11,555 bases of DNA from an uncultured Clostridia bacterium (lineage in GTDB: Bacteria; Bacillota; Clostridia; TANB77; CAG-508). Of the stretch, positions 1 through 4,076 are shown in pieces (position 1 is the stretch's first letter; every line of letters begins with the position of its first letter). The position numbers and the translations under genes were made by a program. The stretch covers positions 1-11,555 of the forward strand of contig CAOSZT010000067.1 of assembly GCA_948528155.1 (NCBI GenBank). The letters are read 5' to 3'. The notes below the pieces were generated by a model. The model worked only from the letters and a program-made list of their open reading frames with translations, was not told where the DNA came from and made no database searches.

Positions 1-95
1 GTAAACTTAATAGCTTTAACTAAAATAGAACCATCTTCTGAAATTAAAGAAGCAACATGATTAACCTTTGCAATATCAATACCTAAATAAAACAT
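1..95 (-). CDS. IS110-family recombinase (transposase), N-terminal fragment cut by the window edge
   Basis: Only the first 31 codons are inside the window. They begin MFYLGIDIAKVNHVASLISE, and the GIDIAK stretch matches the start of the RuvC-like DEDD domain of IS110-family enzymes, in which the Asp is the first catalytic acid (family knowledge). These enzymes move a circular or linear element with the help of an element-encoded bridge RNA. The ATG (95 to 93) is preceded by a GAAAGGG-like ribosome binding site about ten bases upstream on the minus strand. The rest of the enzyme, including the C-terminal Tnp20 domain with its catalytic serine, lies off the left edge, so completeness cannot be judged. 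The long untranslated stretch in front of it fits the IS110 group rather than the IS1111 group, where the long non-coding end usually follows the gene. Confidence 0.85.
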   Translation of the reverse strand, partial: MFYLGIDIAKVNHVASLISEDGSILVKAIKF

Positions 96-300
96 AATAT
101 AAACACCCTTTCTAATTTATGTTAGAGGCAACCCTCAATGTCTTTACAAGAATATAACCTAGCAATAAATAAAAGTCATTATTATAAAAATAATACTTAT
201 CCAACTTATTAATATCCGAATGTAAAGTAGAGGCTTTAGTCTTTCTAAAGAGCCTAACGCTCAGGATGGTGGCTAAAACCACTCTAACAATTACAATAAT
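96..300 (-). ncRNA. candidate IS110 bridge RNA region (5' non-coding end of the element)
   Basis: About 200 bases ahead of the IS110 recombinase hold no credible ORF but several nested inverted repeats. These are GTGG/CCAC at 269-272/279-282; AGGCT-TTAG pairing with CTAAAG-AGCCT at 231-255; CTTTACA (142-148) pairing with TGTAAAG (221-227) around a 72-base interior; ATTATT/AATAAT at about 178-194; and GAGG/CCTC at 125-136 beside the start codon. In the IS110 group this is where the bridge RNA is encoded, on the recombinase strand (established for IS621). Assigning it here is inference from position and folding potential. The exact RNA ends, the two guide loops and the left terminus of the element could not be fixed. 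Confidence 0.55.
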
Positions 301-328
301 TATACCATGAATTGGTCTAATATTATGT

Positions 329-351
329 TATGAGTTTTTGAATAACTCATA
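329..351. other. hairpin, TATGAGTT / AACTCATA
   Basis: A perfect 8-bp inverted repeat with a 7-base loop lies between the IS110 non-coding end and the next ORF. No clear T-run follows on the plus strand (AGAAAAAATA follows). It could mark the IS110 flank or be part of the old target; nothing more can be said. Confidence 0.4.
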
Positions 352-361
352 GAAAAAATAA

Positions 362-395
362 AATAATGTCAAGTTATTTTTAACTTAACATTATT
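362..395. other. long hairpin, 15-bp stem with one mismatch and TTTT loop
   Basis: AATAATGTCAAGTTA (362-376) pairs with TAACTTAACATTATT (381-395) except for one C/A mismatch. Its very AT-rich stem and lack of a following T-run argue against an ordinary terminator. It sits directly upstream of the small ORF at 416 and could affect its expression, or be the trace of a palindromic mobile-element end. Confidence 0.5.
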
Positions 396-415
396 ATACT
401 AGGATGGTGCTTGAT

Positions 416-685
416 ATGAAAATAATTAAGCAAGAACTAGAATTTGAGGAATGTCTGAAACAACGACTTGAATTTATATGTGAGTTTTCTAAAGTTACTC
501 CTACTTTTGTAAATGGTAGTATTAGAAAATTAGAGAAAACTAATCTTACATATATTGAGCCACATAGAGTGATAATTAAAAACATTACTTTTTTAGTTTT
601 TAATTATTCGAATGATGTGTATATTTCAAATTAAACTAAAAAGATTAAGTTATCAGAGTTAGAAGAATATTTGAAAAACATATAA
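416..685 (+). pseudogene. small hypothetical protein interrupted by an in-frame stop
   Basis: The reading frame from ATG 416 (an alternative ATG lies at 404) encodes about 72 residues beginning MKIIKQELEFEECLKQRL and stops at TAA 632-634. The same frame then continues for 16 codons, TKKIKLSELEEYLKNI, to a second stop at 683-685. The tail has a typical coding composition for this genome, so I read the gene as an 89-codon ORF broken by a nonsense change. The alternative is that the first stop is natural and the tail is chance. The charged, leucine-rich N-terminus looks like a short soluble helical protein. No family is recognised. The ribosome binding site is weak (AGGATGG at 401-407). An IS110 element immediately upstream may have separated it from its promoter. 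Confidence 0.45.
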
Positions 686-695
686 TTGTAAATAT

Positions 696-723
696 TTGAC
701 ATTTCTTAAAATCGTAGTATAAT
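696..723 (+). promoter_or_regulatory. sigma-A promoter for the recombinase leader
   Basis: TTGACA (696-701), a 16-base spacer and TATAAT (718-723): both hexamers are perfect. It lies about 170 bases upstream of the serine recombinase start and drives the structured leader that follows. A second TATAAT at 723-728 would be too far from the -35. Confidence 0.8.
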
Positions 724-769
724 ATAATCTAATAGAAAAATTTATATTCACTTGGCAAGAGTTATATAT

Positions 770-811
770 ATGAGTACTTTGAAAAGATTATATTGCATTA
801 TTATATTTTAG
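770..811 (+). CDS. possible 13-residue leader peptide
   Basis: ATG 770 opens a frame encoding MSTLKRLYCIIIF and closing at TAG 809-811. It lies within the leader RNA between the promoter (696-723) and the intrinsic terminator (831-872). Its second to fifth codons cover GTACTTTGA (774-782), an exact copy of the terminator's right arm at 852-860, so translation could decide which copy pairs. No strong ribosome binding site is visible (GGCAAGAG upstream is weak). This is inference from arrangement only. Confidence 0.25.
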   Translation: MSTLKRLYCIIIF

Positions 812-830
812 TTTATGATAAATGGATTTA

Positions 831-872
831 AGAGATGTCAGTAGTACTCGTGTACTTTGATGTCTCTTTTTG
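831..872 (+). terminator. intrinsic terminator or attenuator in the recombinase leader
   Basis: AGAGATGTCA-GT-AGTAC (831-847) pairs with GTACT-TT-GATGTCTCT (852-867) across a TCGT loop, with two G-T pairs and a small internal bulge, and runs into CTCTTTTTG. It stands between the promoter at 696 and the recombinase ribosome binding site at 883, so transcripts must read through it. An upstream copy of GTACTTTGA (774-782) could pair with the left arm instead and act as an antiterminator. Confidence 0.65.
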
Positions 873-896
873 TTTATTTTATAGGAGGTTTTAAAA

Positions 897-1796
897 TTGA
901 ACGAAGAAAAGAAAAATGTGGGTTATATTTAAGAGTTTCAACAGAAGACCAAGCAAGAGAACGGCTTTAGTCTTCCAGAGCAAAAAGAAAGATTAGAAAG
1001 TTTTTGTAAATTCAAGGGTTATGAGATAATAGACTATTACGAAGATGCTGGAATAAGTGCGAAAACTGGTAATCATAGACTAGAATTTGAGAGATTAAAA
1101 AATGATATAAAAGCTAAAAAGATAAATACTATTGTTGCTCTAAAACTAGACAGAATAACCAGAAGTATATTTGACTGGGAAAAACTAATAACTTTTTTAG
1201 ACGAAAATAATGCTTATATTGATTATGCTAATGATGAAATAAATACTACAACTGCAAATGGCAAAATGATTTCAAGACTTTTAATGAGTGTTAGCCAAAA
1301 TGAAATTGAGAAAACTAGCGAAAGAACAAAAATAGGTTTAGCAGGTGCAATAAAACAAGGACATATTCCTCATATTGCTCCATTAGGTTATAAAAGAGAA
1401 GATAAAAAAATTAGTAGTTGATTATTCTACTAAAGATATTATAATTAGAATATTTGATTTATATTATAATGGCTATTCTTATCAAAAAATTAGCAACCTG
1501 TTCAATGAAGAAAAGGTATTAGGGAAAGATAATTGGAGAGATTCAACAATTATGGGGATTTTAGAAAATGAAATATATAAAGGCGATTTTGTTCATGGTA
1601 AAAGAACAAAACACCCAACTTATTATGAAGATGTTGTAGAGCCTATTATTTCAAAAGAAATGTGGTCAGACTGCCAAGTACAGAAAAAGAAATAAAAGAA
1701 CAAAACAACAAACTTGAAAGAATTAAAAAGGATTATATTAACGGTGCTTTTGAAGTACAAGAATATAAAGAAGAAAAAAATAGTGATATATATTGA
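897..1796 (+). pseudogene. large serine recombinase (TndX/phage-integrase type), multiply frameshifted with internal deletion
   Basis: A TTG start at 897 follows AGGAGG (883-888). The joined frames read like a large serine recombinase. YLRVSTEDQ carries the nucleophilic serine (codon 938-940). It is followed by the helix with LDRITRS (about 1147-1170) and NEIEKTSERTK (about 1300-1330), then the recombinase domain ending in KGDFVHGKRTKHPTYYEDVVEPIISKEMW. Four frame breaks are visible: near 915-923, at 961-962 (an extra base before GGCTTTAGT), in the A7 run at 1404-1410, and near 1680-1690. At the last, CQVQKKK is joined directly to a C-terminal coiled-coil stretch (KEQNNKLERIKKDYINGAF), so the zinc ribbon normally between them is missing. 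The product ends after EEKNSDIY, well short of the usual roughly 500 residues. It must be inactive. It was probably the integrase of a lost or shrunken integrative element. Confidence 0.9.
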
Positions 1797-1859
1797 AAAA
1801 ATTATTATTTAATGTTATAAAATATAGAAGTAATGATTAAAAAAGGAGAAAAAATATAT

Positions 1860-2095
1860 ATGGATTATACAGAGGATGAAGTTTTAGAAATTCTAAAAGA
1901 TGATAGTAGAATAGATGAATTTCTTTCAAGTTTAACTGGTGATGACTTAAAAAAATATTTAATAATAAACAAAATAGTTTTATACTTTCATCAACAGAAG
2001 TTCAAAAAGAAAATTTAGAAATAGTTGAATATAAAGAATCGAAAAGGTATCAAAAAATATTTGAAAAAATTTTAAAAACATTTAGAAAGAATTGA
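1860..2095 (+). pseudogene. small hypothetical protein with a single-base frameshift
   Basis: ATG 1860 follows AAAAGGAGA (1840-1848) and encodes MDYTEDEVLEILKDDSRIDE and onward. The frame reaches ...DLKKYL and then drifts to a stop at 2016-2018. From about 1960 the neighbouring frame carries coding-like sequence, NNKQNSFILSSTEV then QKENLEIVEYKESKRYQ, to TGA 2093-2095. Restoring one base near TTAATAATAAAC (about 1958-1970) gives a continuous 78-residue protein. An acidic N-terminus and lysine-rich C-terminus are visible, but no family is recognised. A start at 1833 is possible but has no ribosome binding site. It sits just downstream of the broken recombinase, suggesting cargo of the same decayed element. 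Confidence 0.5.
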
Positions 2096-2114
2096 TTGTT
2101 TAATAAAATTACAT

Positions 2115-2143
2115 TTGACAAAATAAAAAAATGTTTGTATAAT
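2115..2143 (+). promoter_or_regulatory. perfect sigma-A promoter for the candidate antitoxin RNA
   Basis: TTGACA (2115-2120), a 17-base spacer and TATAAT (2138-2143): consensus hexamers at ideal spacing. No plus-strand ORF follows. Instead, a roughly 95-base region ends in a terminator at 2201-2236, so the promoter appears to serve a small RNA starting near 2150. Confidence 0.85.
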
Positions 2144-2149
2144 AAAGAT

Positions 2150-2245
2150 AGAAAATGAGAGCCACAGAAATGTGTGCTACCATATATATTTATGATAAAA
2201 CACCACAAAGCTTGGCAGAGCATATGTGGTGCTTTTATTATTTGC
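2150..2245 (+). ncRNA. candidate type I antitoxin RNA
   Basis: A predicted transcript of about 95 bases runs from the consensus promoter at 2115-2143 to the terminator at 2201-2236. Its 5' part folds as CACA-GAAA-TGTG (2163-2174, GNRA-type loop). It then presents CTACCATATA (2177-2186), which is an exact copy of plus-strand 2345-2354. The RNA is therefore complementary to the toxin mRNA over the ten bases covering its ATG. Its 3' end also overlaps the convergent toxin mRNA by about 50 bases, including the last toxin codon and the shared terminator. Convergent, 3'-overlapping antitoxins are known for txpA/RatA in Bacillus and for Clostridioides difficile type I systems. The second contact at the start codon is seen here directly. 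RNA ends are estimated from the promoter and the T-run. Confidence 0.65.
2201..2236. terminator. bidirectional intrinsic terminator shared by toxin mRNA and antitoxin RNA
   Basis: CACCACA (2201-2207) pairs with TGTGGTG (2225-2231). It is followed by CTTTTATTATTT on the plus strand and TTTTATC on the minus strand, so it can end both convergent transcripts. It begins just inside the sequence following the toxin stop codon at 2238-2240. Confidence 0.75.
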
Positions 2246-2351
2246 TCAAAATTACTACTATTGCAATAATCAAGGCAAATGCTATAATAGTCATTCCTAC
2301 TAAACCGTAGAAAAGTAAGTATATTATTAATAACATAGCTTGTTCTACCAT
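2238..2351 (-). CDS. 37-residue hydrophobic membrane peptide, candidate type I toxin
   Basis: ATG at 2351-2349, with GGAGGTGG (2365-2358) six to nine bases upstream, opens a 37-residue peptide. It begins MVEQAMLLIIYLLFYGLVGM, continues TIIAFALIIAIVVIL and ends SK. It is almost one transmembrane helix with a polar N-terminus and a lysine at the end, the usual shape of type I toxins that depolarise membranes (family-level knowledge). It has its own promoter (2432-2459), an mRNA leader able to hide its ribosome binding site, and a convergent small RNA overlapping its 3' end. No named toxin family is claimed. A small membrane peptide with a regulatory or phage function is the alternative. The very strong ribosome binding site argues that the frame is genuinely translated. 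Confidence 0.7.
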   Translation of the reverse strand: MVEQAMLLIIYLLFYGLVGMTIIAFALIIAIVVILSK

Positions 2352-2426
2352 ATAGCACCACCTCCATTCTCACAGTCAAAACTGTGTATGTAAAGTGGTA
2401 GCACTCACACTGCTTATTCTCATTTT
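2352..2426 (-). promoter_or_regulatory. toxin mRNA leader with anti-Shine-Dalgarno element
   Basis: On the minus strand ACCACUUU (complement of 2392-2399) can pair over eight positions, two of them G-U, with GAGGUGGU (complement of 2357-2364). That is the toxin ribosome binding site. Between them lies a perfect hairpin CACAGT-caaa-ACTGTG (2371-2386), which would close the loop. Hiding the ribosome binding site by a long-range pairing in the leader is typical of type I toxin mRNAs. The same leader starts with AAAATGAGA...GCTACCA, also found at the start of the opposing RNA (2152-2182). Confidence 0.6.
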
Positions 2427-2431
2427 ATATG

Positions 2432-2459
2432 TTTATAAATATACAACATTATCAGTCAA
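2432..2459 (-). promoter_or_regulatory. sigma-A promoter for the toxin mRNA
   Basis: On the minus strand TTGACT (2459-2454), a 16-base spacer and TATAAA (2437-2432). The predicted start near 2425 gives a leader of about 74 bases ahead of the toxin ATG. It is a weaker match than the antitoxin promoter at 2115-2143, as expected when antitoxin must be in excess. Confidence 0.65.
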
Positions 2460-2513
2460 AATACAAGCGAACAAAACAAATTTTGGAAAAATGTTATTTT
2501 TAATTTTATTTAA

Positions 2514-2543
2514 GTTTCGGTTTTTTTGAAGAAATCCCGAAAC
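2514..2543. other. hairpin GTTTCGG / CCGAAAC
   Basis: A perfect 7-bp inverted repeat (2514-2520 and 2537-2543) has a 16-base loop holding T7. It directly abuts TTATCCACAG at 2545. Its G+C-richer stem stands out locally. It may belong to the left end of the IS4-like remnant that follows. Confidence 0.4.
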
Positions 2544-2544
2544 G

Positions 2545-2554
2545 TTATCCACAG
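2545..2554 (+). repeat. TTATCCACAG, left copy of an inverted pair flanking the IS4-like remnant (also a perfect DnaA box)
   Basis: TTATCCACAG here and CTGTGGATAA at 3125-3134 form a perfect 10-bp inverted pair enclosing the transposase remnant. The first nine bases equal the DnaA-box consensus TTATCCACA. The match does not extend inward or outward, so terminal inverted repeats of the element and a chance pair both remain possible. Confidence 0.4.
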
Positions 2555-2590
2555 AATTATGAAATTTGTGTGAAAATAAAGAAAAACCAA

Positions 2591-2645
2591 CATTGTTTTA
2601 GTATAATTAAGTTGATTAAAAAAAAATATACTAAAAAAAACAATG
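2591..2645 (+). other. hairpin ahead of the IS4-like transposase ribosome binding site
   Basis: CATTGTTT-TAGTATA (2591-2605) pairs with TATACTA-aaaa-AAACAATG (2627-2645), 15 bp with a four-base bulge. The right arm ends just before GGAGG (2645-2649). A TAGTATAAT -10-like sequence lies in the left arm and loop. Such hairpins often shield transposase genes from outside transcription; that role is inferred here. Confidence 0.45.
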
Positions 2646-2657
2646 GAGGTTTTTTCT

Positions 2658-3004
2658 ATGGATAGATAGATTAAGTGATAATCTATCAAATGATTTATCT
2701 TCTTCAATAGATGAAAATAATGTTTCAAGGAGAAGAAAAAGAATGTATGATAAGTGTAATAAAGGCACAAATAACAGCAGAAAAGAAATGGATAAATTTA
2801 ATATTTGTATATGGAATTTCAGAAACACCAATGATGATTGCAAGTAACATACCAATAAAAAGTAAAGAAGATGTAATAAAAATAGCAAGATGTTATTTAG
2901 ATAGATGGAGAATAGAAGAATATTTCAAATTCAAGAAACAAGAATATAATTTTGAAAACTTTAGAGTGAGAACACTAAATTGTGGCTATGGCATTCCAAA
3001 TTGA
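2658..3004 (+). pseudogene. IS4-like DDE transposase remnant
   Basis: ATG 2658 follows GGAGG (2645-2649). A four-base GATA duplication (2661-2668) throws off the frame. Removing it gives MDRLSDNLSNDLSSSIDENN. From about 2725 a second frame carries the C-terminal half, including NLIFVYGISETPMMIASNIP. Then comes CYLDRWRIEEYFKFKKQEYN (about 2891-2950), which is the Y-x2-R-x3-E-x6-K signature around the catalytic Glu of IS4-type DDE enzymes. The two aspartate regions are missing, so most of the roughly 400-residue enzyme has been deleted. The frame ends at TGA 3002-3004 shortly after RVRTLNCGYGIPN, where foreign-looking sequence takes over. Inactive; family assignment is to the IS4 group only. 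Confidence 0.8.
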
Positions 3005-3113
3005 AGAATTACTTTCCAAAAAAGGACATTTAATGTTTGCGAGTAGATGTAGGCTTTATGGACATCTTAACGGTCCGACTGTATCAATTCCTTCCTACCA
3101 AGTGGTAGAATAA
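2988..3113 (+). CDS. 41-residue ORF fragment of unknown origin overlapping the transposase remnant end
   Basis: ATG 2988 opens a frame that begins MAFQIEELLSKKGHLMFASR, continues with RLYGHLNGPTVSIPSYQVVE and stops at 3111-3113. Codon use (GCG, CCG, CTT, GGT) is richer in G+C than its neighbours, which suggests a separate origin. It has no ribosome binding site and starts inside the transposase remnant in another frame. I therefore read it as the C-terminal end of a longer gene whose front was lost at the junction near 2980-3000. I do not recognise the family. Confidence 0.35.
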   Translation: MAFQIEELLSKKGHLMFASRCRLYGHLNGPTVSIPSYQVVE

Positions 3114-3119
3114 AAGCGA

Positions 3120-3154
3120 AGAGGCTGTGGATAATAACACAGTCTCTCTATTTT
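3120..3154 (+). terminator. intrinsic terminator downstream of the transposase remnant
   Basis: AGAGGCTGTG (3120-3129) pairs with CACAGTCTCT (3138-3147) with one G-T pair and an 8-base loop, followed by CTATTTT. The loop and left arm contain CTGTGGATAA (3125-3134), the right partner of the inverted pair starting at 2545. Confidence 0.65.
3125..3134 (-). repeat. TTATCCACAG on the minus strand, right copy of the inverted pair
   Basis: Exact reverse complement of 2545-2554, so two DnaA-box-like sites face each other across the IS4-like remnant. If these are the element's ends, the remnant would be about 590 bases long. Confidence 0.4.
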
Positions 3155-3307
3155 CAATTTATTACCTATATAACTCATATTCACTTTCTTTACTTTTTTC
3201 AGATGACTATTTTCTTTTTCTAACTTATGAATTTTATTTTTATATTGAAAGTTTAAGTTGTATTCTCCAAAAGGCACTAATTTACTTTATAATAGTACAG
3301 TAATATA

Positions 3308-3336
3308 TTGTCAATGAAGAAAATTTATAGTATAAT
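3308..3336 (+). promoter_or_regulatory. sigma-A promoter for the 3389-3888 genes
   Basis: TTGTCA (3308-3313), a 17-base spacer and a perfect TATAAT (3331-3336). The predicted start near 3343 is about 45 bases ahead of the first ribosome binding site (AAAGGAGG, 3373-3380). Confidence 0.75.
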
Positions 3337-3388
3337 ATAAAATAGGTTAGTAAACACAGCGAATACATAAAAAAAGGAGGAATGCGGA

Positions 3389-3442
3389 ATGTATGAATAT
3401 GCACCGTGGGCAACAGAAGTATTGAATCGGATACTATATTAA
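3389..3442 (+). CDS. possible 17-residue peptide upstream of the 3469 gene
   Basis: ATG 3389, eight bases after a near-perfect AAAGGAGG (3373-3380), encodes MYEYAPWATEVLNRILY and stops at 3440-3442. The next gene's ribosome binding site (TAGGAGG, 3456-3462) begins 14 bases later. The strong ribosome binding site suggests it is translated. It could be a leader peptide or the shortened remnant of a longer gene. No function is proposed. Confidence 0.4.
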   Translation: MYEYAPWATEVLNRILY

Positions 3443-3468
3443 CATTGTCAACTACTAGGAGGTATCTT

Positions 3469-3888
3469 ATGAAAACTGTTAATATTTATTTTAACTCATC
3501 TGAAAAAGATTTTAGGAGAGACTGTAAAAAGAAGAAAATTCACACAAAAATTGTAAAGCGTGGATCAGGAGTTAAACACTGTACTGGAGCATACACATAT
3601 CGATGGATAGAAACCAGTGAACCAAATTATGATATGTACATTTCATATCTTGAACACTGGGCTTCTGTTGAGGTATTCTTTTACACTGAAGATGACCGAA
3701 CAAAATTCATCGAAGAGTTATCCAAAAAAGTGAAATTCAAGGTAATGGGTACTTCTAATCCAGATTTGTATTACAAAATGGAAAACTTGTATGAAGTATA
3801 TAGTTCTTATGATTTTTATCCATTAAGGCAGTTAAGCTTCTCTGTGCTTAACTGCCAATTCTTAAAATTTTGTAAAATATGTCTGTAG
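3469..3888 (+). CDS. hypothetical protein, 139 residues
   Basis: I choose ATG 3469 because AGGAGG (3457-3462) lies six bases upstream; the frame is open further back to 3406 but without a ribosome binding site. The protein begins MKTVNIYFNSSEKDFRRDCK and has a basic patch (KKKKIHTKIVKRGSG), then an aromatic-rich middle (YTYRWIE, YDMYISYLEHW, VEVFFYTEDD). It contains no membrane segment or signal peptide. I do not recognise the family. Its last 20 or so codons read through the hairpin at 3827-3856 and run antisense to an integrase remnant. The natural C-terminus was therefore probably lost by recombination near 3810-3825 and the present tail (PLRQLSFSVLNCQFLKFC...) is accidental. It is transcribed with the 17-residue ORF from the promoter at 3308-3336. 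Confidence 0.6.
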   Translation: MKTVNIYFNSSEKDFRRDCKKKKIHTKIVKRGSGVKHCTGAYTYRWIETSEPNYDMYISYLEHWASVEVFFYTEDDRTKFIEELSKKVKFKVMGTSNPDLYYKMENLYEVYSSYDFYPLRQLSFSVLNCQFLKFCKICL

Positions 3889-3944
3889 GTTTCTTCAATT
3901 TGTCTTGTATTAGTATGACCTACCCAAGAAGCAATAACTTTCAT
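3816..3944 (-). pseudogene. tyrosine recombinase (phage-type integrase), C-terminal fragment
   Basis: The minus strand encodes MKVIASWVGHTNTRQIEETY, then RHILQNFKNWQLSTEKLNCLNG and a stop at 3818-3816. The WVGHT...TYRH pattern is the end of the catalytic domain of phage-type integrases: His of the GHT motif, then the nucleophilic Tyr (TY) shortly before the C-terminus (family knowledge). Immediately upstream an in-frame TAG (3950-3948) closes the frame, so about nine-tenths of the enzyme is missing. This is a decayed remnant of a second integrative element, distinct from the serine recombinase at 897-1796. It overlaps the tail of the plus-strand ORF 3469-3888. Confidence 0.8.
3827..3856. repeat. 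perfect 11-bp hairpin GGCAGTTAAGC / GCTTAACTGCC
   Basis: The arms at 3827-3837 and 3846-3856 match perfectly around an 8-base loop. It lies inside the 3' end of the tyrosine integrase remnant (minus strand) and of the ORF ending at 3888. No T-run follows, so it looks more like a recombination-end or attachment-type palindrome than a terminator. Confidence 0.6.
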
Positions 3945-4040
3945 CACCTAATTAAGTTTATCATACATTTTGTATTTTTTGTAATATGATTAAATTTCCC
4001 TGTAAAAATGTTATAAAATGTAGTAAAAATTTAATTTTAA

Positions 4041-4049
4041 TGCTATAAT
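4041..4049 (+). promoter_or_regulatory. extended -10 promoter element
   Basis: TGCTATAAT (4041-4049) is a TGn-extended perfect -10; no good -35 is visible. It lies 28 bases ahead of the nucleotidyltransferase remnant ATG at 4077. Confidence 0.5.
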
Positions 4050-4076
4050 AAGAATAGATTGAAAGGAAGAAAATGT

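Noticed and set aside
121..300. CRISPR-like repeats in the structured non-coding region
   Set aside because: No direct repeats of regular spacing; the pattern is inverted pairs.
2050..2379. 109-codon minus-strand frame overlapping the toxin locus
   Set aside because: It is in a different frame from the 37-codon peptide, has no ribosome binding site, and crosses promoters and a terminator. A shadow of structured DNA.
2545..2554. Replication origin, from the DnaA-box match
   Set aside because: Only two boxes 570 bases apart, no AT-rich unwinding cluster between defined boxes, no dnaA/dnaN or rep gene.
2510..2888. Two minus-strand hydrophobic frames opposite the IS4-like transposase remnant
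   Set aside because: Phe/Leu/Ser-rich composition is the antisense of A-rich coding DNA; no start signals.
3095..3277. Minus-strand frame with coiled-coil look (NLNFQYKNKIHKLEKENSHL), possibly the tail of a mobilisation/relaxase protein
   Set aside because: No ribosome binding site or promoter, A/T-rich lysine/glutamate sequence arises easily by chance, and an equally plausible ending exists in another frame. Too weak to list as a gene.
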